64,000 bases of DNA from contig JACPVR010000015.1 of NCBI GenBank assembly GCA_016197405.1, positions 62,001 to 126,000 on the forward strand, written 5' to 3'. The notes beneath the pieces are model-generated. The model did not search any database. It was not told the DNA's origin and worked only from the letters and a program-made list of their open reading frames with translations. How positions within the stretch are numbered: position 1 is the first letter of the stretch; each line of letters opens with the position of its first letter. Origin of the DNA: Mycobacterium sp. Lineage in GTDB: Bacteria; Actinomycetota; Actinomycetes; Mycobacteriales; Mycobacteriaceae. Shown here in pieces: positions 16,748 through 24,951 of this stretch. Made by a program: the position numbers and the translations under genes.

Positions 16748-19096
16748 GTGCCACAAAGCCCCACCGTGAAGTCCGTGAACTCCCGCCTCGCTGCCGAGTT
16801 GGAGGTCGAGGAAGCCCGGGTCACCGCCGCCGTTCGCCTCCTCGACGAGGGCGCGACCGTGCCGTTCATCGCCCGCTACCGCAAGGAAGCAACCGGCAGC
16901 CTCGATGACGGTCAGCTGCGCCTCCTCGAAGAGCGCCTGGCCTACCTGCGGGAGCTTGACCAGCGCCGCACTGCGGTACTCGCTTCCATCGAGGAGCAGG
17001 GAAAGCTCACCGACGAGTTGCGGGCCGCACTGCTCGCGGCCGACACGAAGGCGCGGGTGGAAGACATCTATCTGCCCTACAAGCCCAAACGTCGGACCAA
17101 AGCGCAGATCGCCCGCGAAGCGGGTCTGGAACCCCTGGCTGATCGCCTGCTGAGCGACCCGACACTTGTCCCGGACGCGGTCGCCGCGGAGTTCCTCAAC
17201 GACGACGTCGCCGATGCCGCCGCCGCACTGGAGGGCGCACGAAACATCCTCATCGAGCGAGCGGCCGAAAACGCCGAACTGGTCGGTGCCACTCGTGAGA
17301 AGTTCTGGGCGGACGGTTCGGTGCGCACCAAGCCGTGGTCCGAAGAGGCGGCGAAAACTCCTGCGGGACAGAAGTTCCGCGACTACTTCGACTTCTCCGA
17401 ATCCCTGGAGACCATGCCGTCGCACCGTGTACTTGCGGTGATGCGAGGCGAGAAGGAGCAGGTTCTTTCCCTTACCCTCGACGGCGGCGACGACGAGCCC
17501 TACCAGGCCATGATCGCCCAGGCCCTCGGGATCGACATGACTGCCAAAACGCCGGCGACGCCCTGGCTGAAGGGCACCGTCGAATGGGCGTGGCGGACCC
17601 GGTTGGTGGTATCGGCCTCGATCGACGCCCGGGTGCGGCTGCGCCAACGCGCCGAAGGTGACGCCGTGACGGTGTTCGCCCGCAACCTCAAGGACCTGCT
17701 GCTGGCGGCGCCCGCGGGTGATCGCACCACATTGGGGTTGGATCCCGGCTTCCGTACCGGCGTCAAGGTGGCGGTGGTGGACGGCACCGGCAAGGTCGTC
17801 GACACCTGCGCCATCTTCCCGCACCAGCCGCAGAGGCAATGGGATCAGGCCAAAGCGACGCTCGCCGCGCTCGTGGCACGCCACGGCGTGCAGTTGATCG
17901 CGATCGGCAACGGCACCGCATCCCGCGAAACCGATGCGCTGGCAACCGAGCTCATCGCCGAGATCCGAAGCGCCGGCGCCGATGCACCGGCCAAAGCTGT
18001 GGTCAGCGAGGCAGGCGCCTCGGTGTACTCGGCATCGGCTTACGCCGCGCACGAGCTACCTGAGCTCGATGTGACACTGCGCGGAGCGGTGTCGATCGCG
18101 CGGCGCCTGCAGGATCCGCTGGCCGAGCTGGTGAAGATCGAACCGAAGTCGATCGGTGTCGGGCAGTACCAACACGACGTCACACCGGGAACCCTGGCGC
18201 GCAGCCTGGACGCGGTGGTCGAGGACGCCGTGAACGCCGTGGGCGTCGACCTGAACACGGCCTCGGTGCCGCTGCTGGCGCGCGTATCGGGTGTGTCGGA
18301 ATCGCTGGCCGAAGCCATCGTCGCCCACCGTGACGAGACCGGCCCGTTCCCGAACCGCAAGGCGCTGTTGAAGGTTCCGCGGCTGGGCCCCAAGGCTTTT
18401 GAACAGTGCGCCGGGTTTTTGCGGATCCGCGGTGGCGATGATCCGCTGGATGCGTCAGGTGTGCACCCGGAGGCCTACCCAGTGGTGCGGCGCATCCTCG
18501 ACCGCTCCGGCATCACACTGGCCGAACTCATCGGCAACGAGCGGTCACTACGCACGCTGAAGCCTGCCGAGTTCGCCGACGACCGCTTCGGTATCCCGAC
18601 CGTCACCGACATCCTCGCCGAGTTGGAGAAGCCGGGCCGCGATCCGCGCCCGGCCTTCACGACCGCCACGTTCGCCGCCGGTGTGGAGAAGGTTGCCGAC
18701 CTCAAACCGGGCATGGTCCTGGAAGGCGTCGTCACCAACGTGGCAGCCTTCGGCGCCTTCGTCGACGTCGGTGTGCACCAGGACGGACTGGTGCACGTCT
18801 CGGCGATGTCGGACCGGTTCGTCTCCGACCCGCACGAAGTGGTGAAGTCTGGGCAGGTAGTCAAGGTCAAGGTCCTCGATGTTGACGTGGACCGGCAACG
18901 CATCGCTCTGACCCTGCGCCTCAAAGACGAAGCGCAACGCGGGCAAGGCAAGCGCCCCGAGCGTGGCGGTGGCGCCAATCCGAGCTCAAGCAAAGCGCCA
19001 AACCCGAAGCGGGGCAATAAACCCAACGCGCGACAGGCAGCCCCGGCTACGGGGTCGATGGCCGACGCTCTGCGTAACGCGGGGTTCGGTCGCTGA
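16748..19096 (+). CDS. tex: Tex-family S1 RNA-binding transcription accessory protein
   Basis: 782 residues from GTG 16748. The N-terminal Tex helical region (VNSRLAAELEVEEARVTAAVRLLDEG; VPFIARYRKEATG) is followed by a YqgF/RuvC-like domain beginning near residue 328 (LGLDPGFRTGVKVAVVDGTG), helix-hairpin-helix motifs (VNAVGVDLNTASVPLL; FPNRKALLKVPRLGPKAFEQ) and an S1 domain near 652-725 (GMVLEGVVTNVAAFGAFVDVG). The basic Ala/Pro/Lys tail (about 735-782) probably adds nucleic-acid affinity. Domain order and length match canonical Tex. Tex is thought to act with RNA polymerase or in RNA turnover. It is divergent from jetA and convergent with the helicase gene. Confidence 0.93.
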   Translation: MPQSPTVKSVNSRLAAELEVEEARVTAAVRLLDEGATVPFIARYRKEATGSLDDGQLRLLEERLAYLRELDQRRTAVLASIEEQGKLTDELRAALLAADTKARVEDIYLPYKPKRRTKAQIAREAGLEPLADRLLSDPTLVPDAVAAEFLNDDVADAAAALEGARNILIERAAENAELVGATREKFWADGSVRTKPWSEEAAKTPAGQKFRDYFDFSESLETMPSHRVLAVMRGEKEQVLSLTLDGGDDEPYQAMIAQALGIDMTAKTPATPWLKGTVEWAWRTRLVVSASIDARVRLRQRAEGDAVTVFARNLKDLLLAAPAGDRTTLGLDPGFRTGVKVAVVDGTGKVVDTCAIFPHQPQRQWDQAKATLAALVARHGVQLIAIGNGTASRETDALATELIAEIRSAGADAPAKAVVSEAGASVYSASAYAAHELPELDVTLRGAVSIARRLQDPLAELVKIEPKSIGVGQYQHDVTPGTLARSLDAVVEDAVNAVGVDLNTASVPLLARVSGVSESLAEAIVAHRDETGPFPNRKALLKVPRLGPKAFEQCAGFLRIRGGDDPLDASGVHPEAYPVVRRILDRSGITLAELIGNERSLRTLKPAEFADDRFGIPTVTDILAELEKPGRDPRPAFTTATFAAGVEKVADLKPGMVLEGVVTNVAAFGAFVDVGVHQDGLVHVSAMSDRFVSDPHEVVKSGQVVKVKVLDVDVDRQRIALTLRLKDEAQRGQGKRPERGGGANPSSSKAPNPKRGNKPNARQAAPATGSMADALRNAGFGR

Positions 19097-19109
19097 CCTT
19101 CGGCGAGAA

Positions 19110-19155
19110 TGCGTCCACGGTCGTGCCCGGCGCGCAAATCACAACCGTGGACGCA
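19110..19155. terminator. Bidirectional terminator between tex and the helicase gene
   Basis: A perfect 12-bp inverted repeat: TGCGTCCACGGT (19110-19121) and ACCGTGGACGCA (19144-19155), with a 22-nt loop that can add two more pairs after one mismatch. It lies exactly between two convergent stop codons (19096 and 19171), so it can serve both transcripts. Confidence 0.7.
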
Positions 19156-19170
19156 GTTTCGTGGCAGCGA

Positions 19171-21522
19171 CTATCGTCCTGCCAACCATCCGAAGAACTC
19201 CTCCGCAGTGAACACGGCCTTGCCGTATTCGATTGCCTTGCGGGCCTTTCCGGACTGCGTACCCGCCTCGGCGGTCACCAGCGCCTCACACCGCGTCTTG
19301 GTCACCGATCGCACCGGAGCCAATCCGGCCGACGAGGCGAGTTGTTCCATTTCCTCGCGCTCGACCACCCGGCCGGCCGCATCGATTGCCGTTCCGGTGA
19401 AACAGACTCGTGCGCCAGGCACTAGGACCGTTTCGATGTCGTCATCATCTGATGACGTTCCCTCCGGCATAACATCGACGCCCAGCAGCGTCGACGCGTC
19501 GGCCAACCGTGCCACGACCTCGCCAGGCAGTCGTACGCGTGACGCCGCGGCGCGTAGCTGATCGGCGACCGACTGCCGGGCCGCCAGCTGCCACGCCGTC
19601 GCTTCCTCCCGCGTCACGTCGGCGCCCGACGCTGTACCCAGCAGCACCGCGCCGAGCCCGCGCGACACGTCCAGCAGTGCGGACAATGCCGGCAAATGCG
19701 CCGCAGCTGGTGTCTTGACGTCGGGATCGCGGCTGACCAGCAGGCCCGAAACGGTCTCCACCTCTTCGGGTTCCTCGAAGGCCGAGGCACCGGTATCGAC
19801 ATCACCGGCGGAGTGCGCAGCCAACGCAGACTGCGCCCGCTCCAGCGCCGTGCGTCCTGTCACTCGAACGCCGCGCAGTTCGACGCCGAGCGGCATCTTC
19901 GCCACATGCCCGAGTCGCTTGAGTTCGAAATCGATCAGGCCCAGCGTCTCGTCGACACCCACACCGACCGGGGCGCACCCGGCCAGCATCGGCGCGATCA
20001 CCGCCCACGCCTCCCGCAGGGTCGGGGCCAGCAGCACGTCAGCGACACTGATGCCGTAGGCATTTCGGGCATCGGCCAGATCACGCTGCGGATTGATCAA
20101 CGTCGACACCGCCGTGCCGTCATCGAACGCCACCGCCAGTTCCACCGGGCGCGGCCGCGACATGCGGCCCTCATCACCGACCGTCAGCAACCCGATCGCA
20201 CAGAACCGCCGCACCTGCTCGCCGCCGGACGAAGCGCGCAGGAACCGCGCGATGCGCCGGTCGGTCTTCATATCCTTCGGCAGCACAGGCCTTTTGAGAA
20301 CCAGACCGGCCAACGATCGGCACCGGCTCAACGCCACATACAGCTGCCCGCTGGAGAACATGCCGCCCGTCAGATCCACCATCGCGCGGTCCAGCGTCTG
20401 GCCCTGACTCTTGTGGATGGTGATCGCCCAGGCGAGTTTGAACGGCAGCTGGATGTAGGAGCCGACGACCTCGCGGCGCAGCGCGCCGCCGTCGACCACC
20501 GGCCGGGTGGCTTCCCATTCGAACGGTGTCACCTCGGTGCACGAGCCGTCCGGGAACTCGACCTCGACCACCGCGCCCCAGCGGTCATAACCCACACCGA
20601 CGACCCGACCGATCGACCCGTTGACCCAGCGGCTGTTCTGGTCGTTGTTGAGCATCATGATCTGCGCTCCGACCTTGAAGCGCAGCTCCTCGTCGACCGG
20701 CTTGTCGAACAGCGACAAGTCACCGTGCTCGCGCGCGTGGTGCACCATCTCATCACCCGGCAGGCGCTGCAGCTGTTGCCGATTGCGCGACGTGACGAGC
20801 CGATTGGTGGGTGCCAGCGTCAACCAGAATTCATTGTCCGGCGGCACGAAGTCGGCATCGGCCCGCGCATTCAACTGTTCCAGAGCGTGCCCGAGCAGCA
20901 CACCTTCACGAATCTCGTTGAGGATGGCCGTCATCCGGTCATCGCCGAGCTGGCGGAACACCGTCGTCAGCGAGACGGTGGGGAAGTCGTCTCGGGAGAA
21001 GCTGTGCGCAGAAAAGAAATACGGTGTCTGGTAGGTCGACGAGAAGTAGTCGGCTTCATGTTCGGTCATCACCGGTGGCAGCTGGTAGAGATCGCCGACC
21101 AACACGATCTGCACCCCGCCGAATGGTGTTCCCGGGACCGGCCCGAAGCGTCCCAGCGCGGCGGCCATCATGTCGAAGACGTCGGCACGCACCATTGATG
21201 CCTCGTCGACGATCAGGGTCTGCAGTGACGCCAGTGTCTTGGTGAAGCGACCCGGTCGATAGTCCCCGGAGGTGACATCGTGAATGGTGGTCGTCGGGCG
21301 GAACCCGAAAAGGCGATGGATGGTGTATCCGTCGACGTTGAGTGCGGCGATCCCGGTCGGTGCGACCACCACCACTTTGCGGTCGGTGCCCGCCATGAAG
21401 TGCCGGATCAGGGTCGACTTACCGGTGCCGGCCTTGCCGGTGAGGAACATGTGCCGGCCGCCGTCGAACAGTGCCAGGGCGCAGGTGAACTCCTCGGTGA
21501 GGATCAATTCGCCGGCTGCCAC
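19171..21522 (-). CDS. Pif1/RecD2-like superfamily 1 DNA helicase with C-terminal BRCT domain
   Basis: 783 residues from GTG 21522. Walker A TGKAGTGKST at 28-37, GIAALNVDGYTIHRLFGF (motif Ia region) and Walker B IVDEAS near 104-109 place it with Pif1/RecD-like SF1B helicases. GDLYQLPPV (motif III) and AWAITIHKSQGQTLDRAMV with YVALSRCRSL (motifs V/VI) complete the core by about residue 410. The middle region is unassigned. The last 85 residues (from about 699; RVCFTGTAID, then EALVTAEAGTQSGKARKA and FTAEEFFGWL) form a BRCT domain like that of DNA ligase LigA. It is probably a genome-maintenance helicase; the BRCT suggests docking to nicks, ADP-ribose/phosphate or a partner. Confidence 0.85.
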   Translation of the reverse strand: MAAGELILTEEFTCALALFDGGRHMFLTGKAGTGKSTLIRHFMAGTDRKVVVVAPTGIAALNVDGYTIHRLFGFRPTTTIHDVTSGDYRPGRFTKTLASLQTLIVDEASMVRADVFDMMAAALGRFGPVPGTPFGGVQIVLVGDLYQLPPVMTEHEADYFSSTYQTPYFFSAHSFSRDDFPTVSLTTVFRQLGDDRMTAILNEIREGVLLGHALEQLNARADADFVPPDNEFWLTLAPTNRLVTSRNRQQLQRLPGDEMVHHAREHGDLSLFDKPVDEELRFKVGAQIMMLNNDQNSRWVNGSIGRVVGVGYDRWGAVVEVEFPDGSCTEVTPFEWEATRPVVDGGALRREVVGSYIQLPFKLAWAITIHKSQGQTLDRAMVDLTGGMFSSGQLYVALSRCRSLAGLVLKRPVLPKDMKTDRRIARFLRASSGGEQVRRFCAIGLLTVGDEGRMSRPRPVELAVAFDDGTAVSTLINPQRDLADARNAYGISVADVLLAPTLREAWAVIAPMLAGCAPVGVGVDETLGLIDFELKRLGHVAKMPLGVELRGVRVTGRTALERAQSALAAHSAGDVDTGASAFEEPEEVETVSGLLVSRDPDVKTPAAAHLPALSALLDVSRGLGAVLLGTASGADVTREEATAWQLAARQSVADQLRAAASRVRLPGEVVARLADASTLLGVDVMPEGTSSDDDDIETVLVPGARVCFTGTAIDAAGRVVEREEMEQLASSAGLAPVRSVTKTRCEALVTAEAGTQSGKARKAIEYGKAVFTAEEFFGWLAGR

Positions 21523-21554
21523 GTGTGCACCCTATCGGGGCGCAGGCGACGCAC

Positions 21555-22289
21555 TCAGCCCGCGGAGGCCCCGCGCTGCCGGTCTTCCAACAGCTGGTCA
21601 CACGTGCTCACCAGATGCCGCAACATCTCATCGGCCGCCTCAGTCGGGGTGCCCGCGACGATCGCCGCCTGAATCGCGCGGTGATCGTCCAAGGAGCGTT
21701 GCGGTTGCCCGGACCGGGTCAGTGAACTCTCCGAGGTGCGATCGAGTGATCCGCGAATTCGGTTGAGCAGTTCGATGAGCACCGGATTGTGCGATGCCGC
21801 TGCCACACCCATATGAAAGCGGCGATCACCCTCCAGGCCGGGCTTACCGTCGTCGATCTCGGCGGCCATCAACTCCAGCGCCGCTTCGATCTCCGCGAGG
21901 TCGCCCTTCTCGGCTCGCGTCGCCGCAAGGCGAGCACACTGAGTCTCCAGTGCCTGCCGCGTCTCCCAGATGTACGGGTGGTCGGCGTGTGTGTCGATGA
22001 GCTCGGTGGCCAGCGAGGAAATCAAGTCCTCCGGCCGGTGCATCAGATAGATGCCCTCGCCGTGCCGAACCTCGACGATTCCCTGGGCCCGTAGCGCGGT
22101 GATCGCCTCCCGAATGGAGGATCGTCCGACCGACAGCTGTTGTGCCAGCTCGCGTTCGGTCATCAGGCGGTCGCCGGGTTGCAGCTCGTTGACGTCGATG
22201 AACTCCCGTAGGCGCTCGCTGACCTGCTCGTAGATCGGCTTGCGGCTCACAGGCCGCATCGCGGGTCGGTTGGCAGCAGAGCTCGGCAT
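21555..22289 (-). CDS. GntR-family (FadR/FCD subgroup) transcriptional regulator
   Basis: 244 residues. The N-terminal winged helix-turn-helix (PIYEQVSERLREFIDVNELQPG, TERELAQQLSVGRSSIREAI) is typical of GntR, and the all-helical C-terminal FCD ligand domain carries likely metal-binding residues (FHMGVAAASHNPVL; DDHRAIQAAI). It is the last gene of the leftward GS-nitrilase-regulator operon, starting 36 bp after the nitrilase stop. FadR-subgroup proteins bind TNGTNNNACNA palindromes, and such a site lies just upstream of the first gene of the operon, so autoregulation is likely. The effector could be a nitrile, an amide or a carboxylic acid derived from one. Confidence 0.88.
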   Translation of the reverse strand: MPSSAANRPAMRPVSRKPIYEQVSERLREFIDVNELQPGDRLMTERELAQQLSVGRSSIREAITALRAQGIVEVRHGEGIYLMHRPEDLISSLATELIDTHADHPYIWETRQALETQCARLAATRAEKGDLAEIEAALELMAAEIDDGKPGLEGDRRFHMGVAAASHNPVLIELLNRIRGSLDRTSESSLTRSGQPQRSLDDHRAIQAAIVAGTPTEAADEMLRHLVSTCDQLLEDRQRGASAG

Positions 22290-22324
22290 GGACTTCCCGT
22301 CGAACAGATGGTGGTTGGGTCAGA

Positions 22325-23347
22325 TTACCGCTCGTCGGGCCAATCCTCGCCGTCGACGAAGGTCACGGCGTTGCGGCGGTCCCGGAGCACGGTGTTGACG
22401 AAGACGTCGGGCCGGCTGTAGTGACCGGTCGGGTCGAAGGTGAGCCGCTCGCGGTAGATCAGGTTCAGATCAAGCTCGGCGATGACGAGTCCCTCGACAT
22501 CAGGCACCGGAGCGACAAGCCACTGGCCGTCCGGCCCGGCGACCGCTGATCCGCCATTGAATGCGATGCCCGCCGAATGTGCGCGCAACTCCTGCGCCAG
22601 CGGAAAATCGTCGGGGACGTCCTCGGCGCGCAGCACACCGGATACCGCGACACTGAACACGCGGCCCTCCAACGCGACGAACCGGGTGATATCGGTGGTG
22701 AGACCCGTCGACCCGGGCCAGACGCTGATGTGGACGTCCTCTCCGTCGGCGTACAGCGCCTGGCGCGCCGACGGCATCCAGTTTTCCCAGCAGTTCAGCG
22801 AGCCGACTATTGCGTAGCCGACGGTATGTGTCCGCAACCCTGCACCATCGCCGTTGGCCCACACCAGGCGCTCGTCGTAGGTGGGAACGAGCTTGCGGTG
22901 ATGGCCCACCAGGCCCGACCGTGGGTCGATGGTGAGCACCGAACAGTAGGTCGATCCGCGGCCGCTGCCGACGCCGCGTTCGGTGACTCCGACGATGATG
23001 GTGATCCCGAGATCAGCTGACAGCGAGATGATTTCACGCACCTGCGGGCCGGGAACCTCCAACGCTGATTCCAGGTAGTAGGCGTAGCACGCTTTCTGAT
23101 CGGGGTCGTTGAAGCGAGCGCCGCCGGTGCGCGGCAGCCAGAACGGATAGCCGTTGAGGTAGGTCTCGGGGAACGCCACCACATCGCAACCCTTGTCGGC
23201 CGCTGTCGTGCAGTAGTCGATCAGGCGAGCCAGCCGGGCCGGTCCATCCAGCCACGGGCCGCCCACTTGGGCGAGCCCGACGGTGAGCAGCGGCCCTGGT
23301 TGCGACGCGGTGTGGTGCCCGATGACCACGATGTCATTGCGGGCCAA
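22325..23347 (-). CDS. Nitrilase (carbon-nitrogen hydrolase family)
   Basis: 340 residues from TTG 23347, one base after the GS-like gene's stop; GAGGTG upstream supports this unusual start. The catalytic triad is intact: Glu61 in FPETYLNGYPFW, Lys152 in HHRKLVPTYDERLVW and Cys186 in SLNCWENWMPSAR. The Cys-Trp-Glu-Asn motif and length match true aliphatic/aromatic nitrilases rather than amidases. It is expected to convert a nitrile to a carboxylic acid plus ammonia in the cytoplasm. Its neighbour is a GS-like ligase that could capture the released ammonia or ligate the product, and the operon is probably controlled by the adjacent GntR protein. Confidence 0.88.
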   Translation of the reverse strand: MARNDIVVIGHHTASQPGPLLTVGLAQVGGPWLDGPARLARLIDYCTTAADKGCDVVAFPETYLNGYPFWLPRTGGARFNDPDQKACYAYYLESALEVPGPQVREIISLSADLGITIIVGVTERGVGSGRGSTYCSVLTIDPRSGLVGHHRKLVPTYDERLVWANGDGAGLRTHTVGYAIVGSLNCWENWMPSARQALYADGEDVHISVWPGSTGLTTDITRFVALEGRVFSVAVSGVLRAEDVPDDFPLAQELRAHSAGIAFNGGSAVAGPDGQWLVAPVPDVEGLVIAELDLNLIYRERLTFDPTGHYSRPDVFVNTVLRDRRNAVTFVDGEDWPDER

Positions 23348-23348
23348 C

Positions 23349-24782
23349 TCAGTACACCTCGAAATATTCGCGTTGTTCCCAGTCGGTCACATACGCGTTG
23401 AAGCGGGAGATCTCGTGGCGCTTGATGGCGCTGAGGTAGCTGACGAACGGCGTTCCGAGCTCGGTGCGCAGCAGATCGCTGCCCTCGAAGGCGGTGACCG
23501 CGGCTTCCAGGGTGGCGTGAAGGCTCGGCGCGTCGGCCAGGTAGGGCTCGTCAGCGGACGGCCCGGGATCGGTCTGGTTCTGTAAACCGTCTCGGCCGCT
23601 GATGATCTGGGAGGCCAGGTACAGGTACGGATTGGCGGCAGGTTCGCCGATCCGGTTCTCTAGATGCGTCGTCGCGTCGCCCCGGCTACCGGCGACCCGG
23701 ATCAGCGCTCCGCGGTTCTCCTCGGCCCATGCGACACGATCGGGTGCGAACGAATCCGGTCGGAACCGTTTGTACCCGTTGATGGTTGGTGTTGTGAGCA
23801 CCGAGCAGGCCAAGGCGTGCCGCAACAACCCGCCCATGTAGTGCACCCCGGTGGCCGATAGCAGGGCGCCGTCGGAGGCGGCGAACGCGTTGGGGTTGTC
23901 GGCGGTGCGAAGCGACTGGTGCAGATGCCAGCCGCTGGAGAACGCATTCGGAAAACTGGGCCGCGCCATGAACGTGGCGTGATAGCCGTTGCGGCGGCAC
24001 AACTGCTTGATGGCGCCACGGATCAGCACAGCAGCATCCGCCGCTTGGGTGCCGATCATCGGGTCGAAGGTGAACTCGACTTGGCTTGGGCCCCATTCAT
24101 CTTCGACAGTTGCCAACGGGAAGCCGAGCGCCACCAGATTGTCGCGGATCAGGCCGGTGATACCGTCGACCTCGTCTCCGCGGTTCTCCGTCAGGTACTG
24201 GAATCCGTGCGCGGTGGCCATGACCTCCGGAGGTTCCGGCGGGTAACCCGAATCGGCGAAACTGAGTTTCGGGTCGACCAGACGCGTGATGTAGCACTCA
24301 AGCTCGATACCGGCCACGTATTGGAAACCGTCGTCGGCCAGCTTGTGCAGTTGGGTCTGCAGGACGCCACGCGTGTCGAACGGGACGCGCTCGCCGGACT
24401 GGTAGTACAGGTCGCACAAGACCCATCCGGTCTTGTCGAGCCAGGGCAGGATCTTGAATGTCAGCGGGTCCGGCACCAAGACACCGTCGGGCAGGCCCGT
24501 CATCCGGGGATCGCCCAGTGCATCGGCGCCGAACGGGGCGACGACAGGGTTGTTGGTGGTGTCGAAGATCAGCGTCGCGGTCTGGAAATCTTTACCGTTT
24601 TTCAGCACCGACAGGAAGTGGCCGACTTCGACGGTCTTTCCGCGCAGAATGCCGTGCTGATCACTCCAGGCGATACGGATCTGACGTAAGCCCAGCTCCT
24701 GGGCCTGCGCGGCGACGCTTTCGGCGTTGTCGCGCTGTTCGTCGGTCCACAGGGCGTGGCGGGTGATGAAGCCGTCAGTCAT
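23349..24782 (-). CDS. Glutamine synthetase-like ligase (GlnA3/GlnA4, gamma-glutamyl-amine ligase type)
   Basis: 477 residues. Glutamine-synthetase fold signatures are visible: an N-terminal beta-grasp part (RIAWSDQHGILRGKTV), the metal-binding Glu motif GIELECYI near 155, EDEWGPSQVEFTF, the ATP-site region SGWHLHQSL and LENRIGEPAANPYLYLA. It is diverged from housekeeping GlnA (no adenylylation-site Tyr context was recognised) and resembles the GS-like ligases that glutamylate amines or use other acids. It is the first gene of the operon, followed one base later by the nitrilase. The cluster suggests assimilation of nitrile-derived nitrogen or modification of an amine; the substrate is not readable here. 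Confidence 0.83.
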   Translation of the reverse strand: MTDGFITRHALWTDEQRDNAESVAAQAQELGLRQIRIAWSDQHGILRGKTVEVGHFLSVLKNGKDFQTATLIFDTTNNPVVAPFGADALGDPRMTGLPDGVLVPDPLTFKILPWLDKTGWVLCDLYYQSGERVPFDTRGVLQTQLHKLADDGFQYVAGIELECYITRLVDPKLSFADSGYPPEPPEVMATAHGFQYLTENRGDEVDGITGLIRDNLVALGFPLATVEDEWGPSQVEFTFDPMIGTQAADAAVLIRGAIKQLCRRNGYHATFMARPSFPNAFSSGWHLHQSLRTADNPNAFAASDGALLSATGVHYMGGLLRHALACSVLTTPTINGYKRFRPDSFAPDRVAWAEENRGALIRVAGSRGDATTHLENRIGEPAANPYLYLASQIISGRDGLQNQTDPGPSADEPYLADAPSLHATLEAAVTAFEGSDLLRTELGTPFVSYLSAIKRHEISRFNAYVTDWEQREYFEVY

Positions 24783-24804
24783 CTCAGGTCCTCTGATGGT
24801 CGGG

Positions 24805-24815
24805 TGGTCTGACCA
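24805..24815. promoter_or_regulatory. FadR-type operator TGGTCTGACCA upstream of the GS-nitrilase-gntR operon
   Basis: This is an exact match to the TNGTNNNACNA pattern bound by FadR-subgroup GntR proteins. It extends to a 13-bp palindrome (24804-24816) and lies 23 bp before the first gene of an operon that encodes such a regulator. Confidence 0.6.
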
Positions 24816-24907
24816 CTAGTCTCAGCGGAACCTATTTCGGGGCCGTTAACGACGAGTTCCGGCTGCGTCTCCAATTGCCGTTCGTGCGACTGGGTCACCG
24901 ATAGCGG

Positions 24908-24918
24908 TCGTCTGACCG
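24908..24918. promoter_or_regulatory. Second, weaker FadR-type operator-like site
   Basis: TCGTCTGACCG matches the same pattern except for the last base and shares the GTCTGACC core with the site 103 bp away. It lies between the operon's start and the end of ctaD. Confidence 0.35.
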
Positions 24919-24951
24919 CCATGCAACCGTCAGGTCAGCCAGTCACAGCGC

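Noticed and set aside
19696..21198. 500-codon plus-strand frame opposite the helicase gene
   Set aside because: Antisense to helicase motifs; the product is compositionally biased (Arg, His, Gln) and has no ribosome-binding site.
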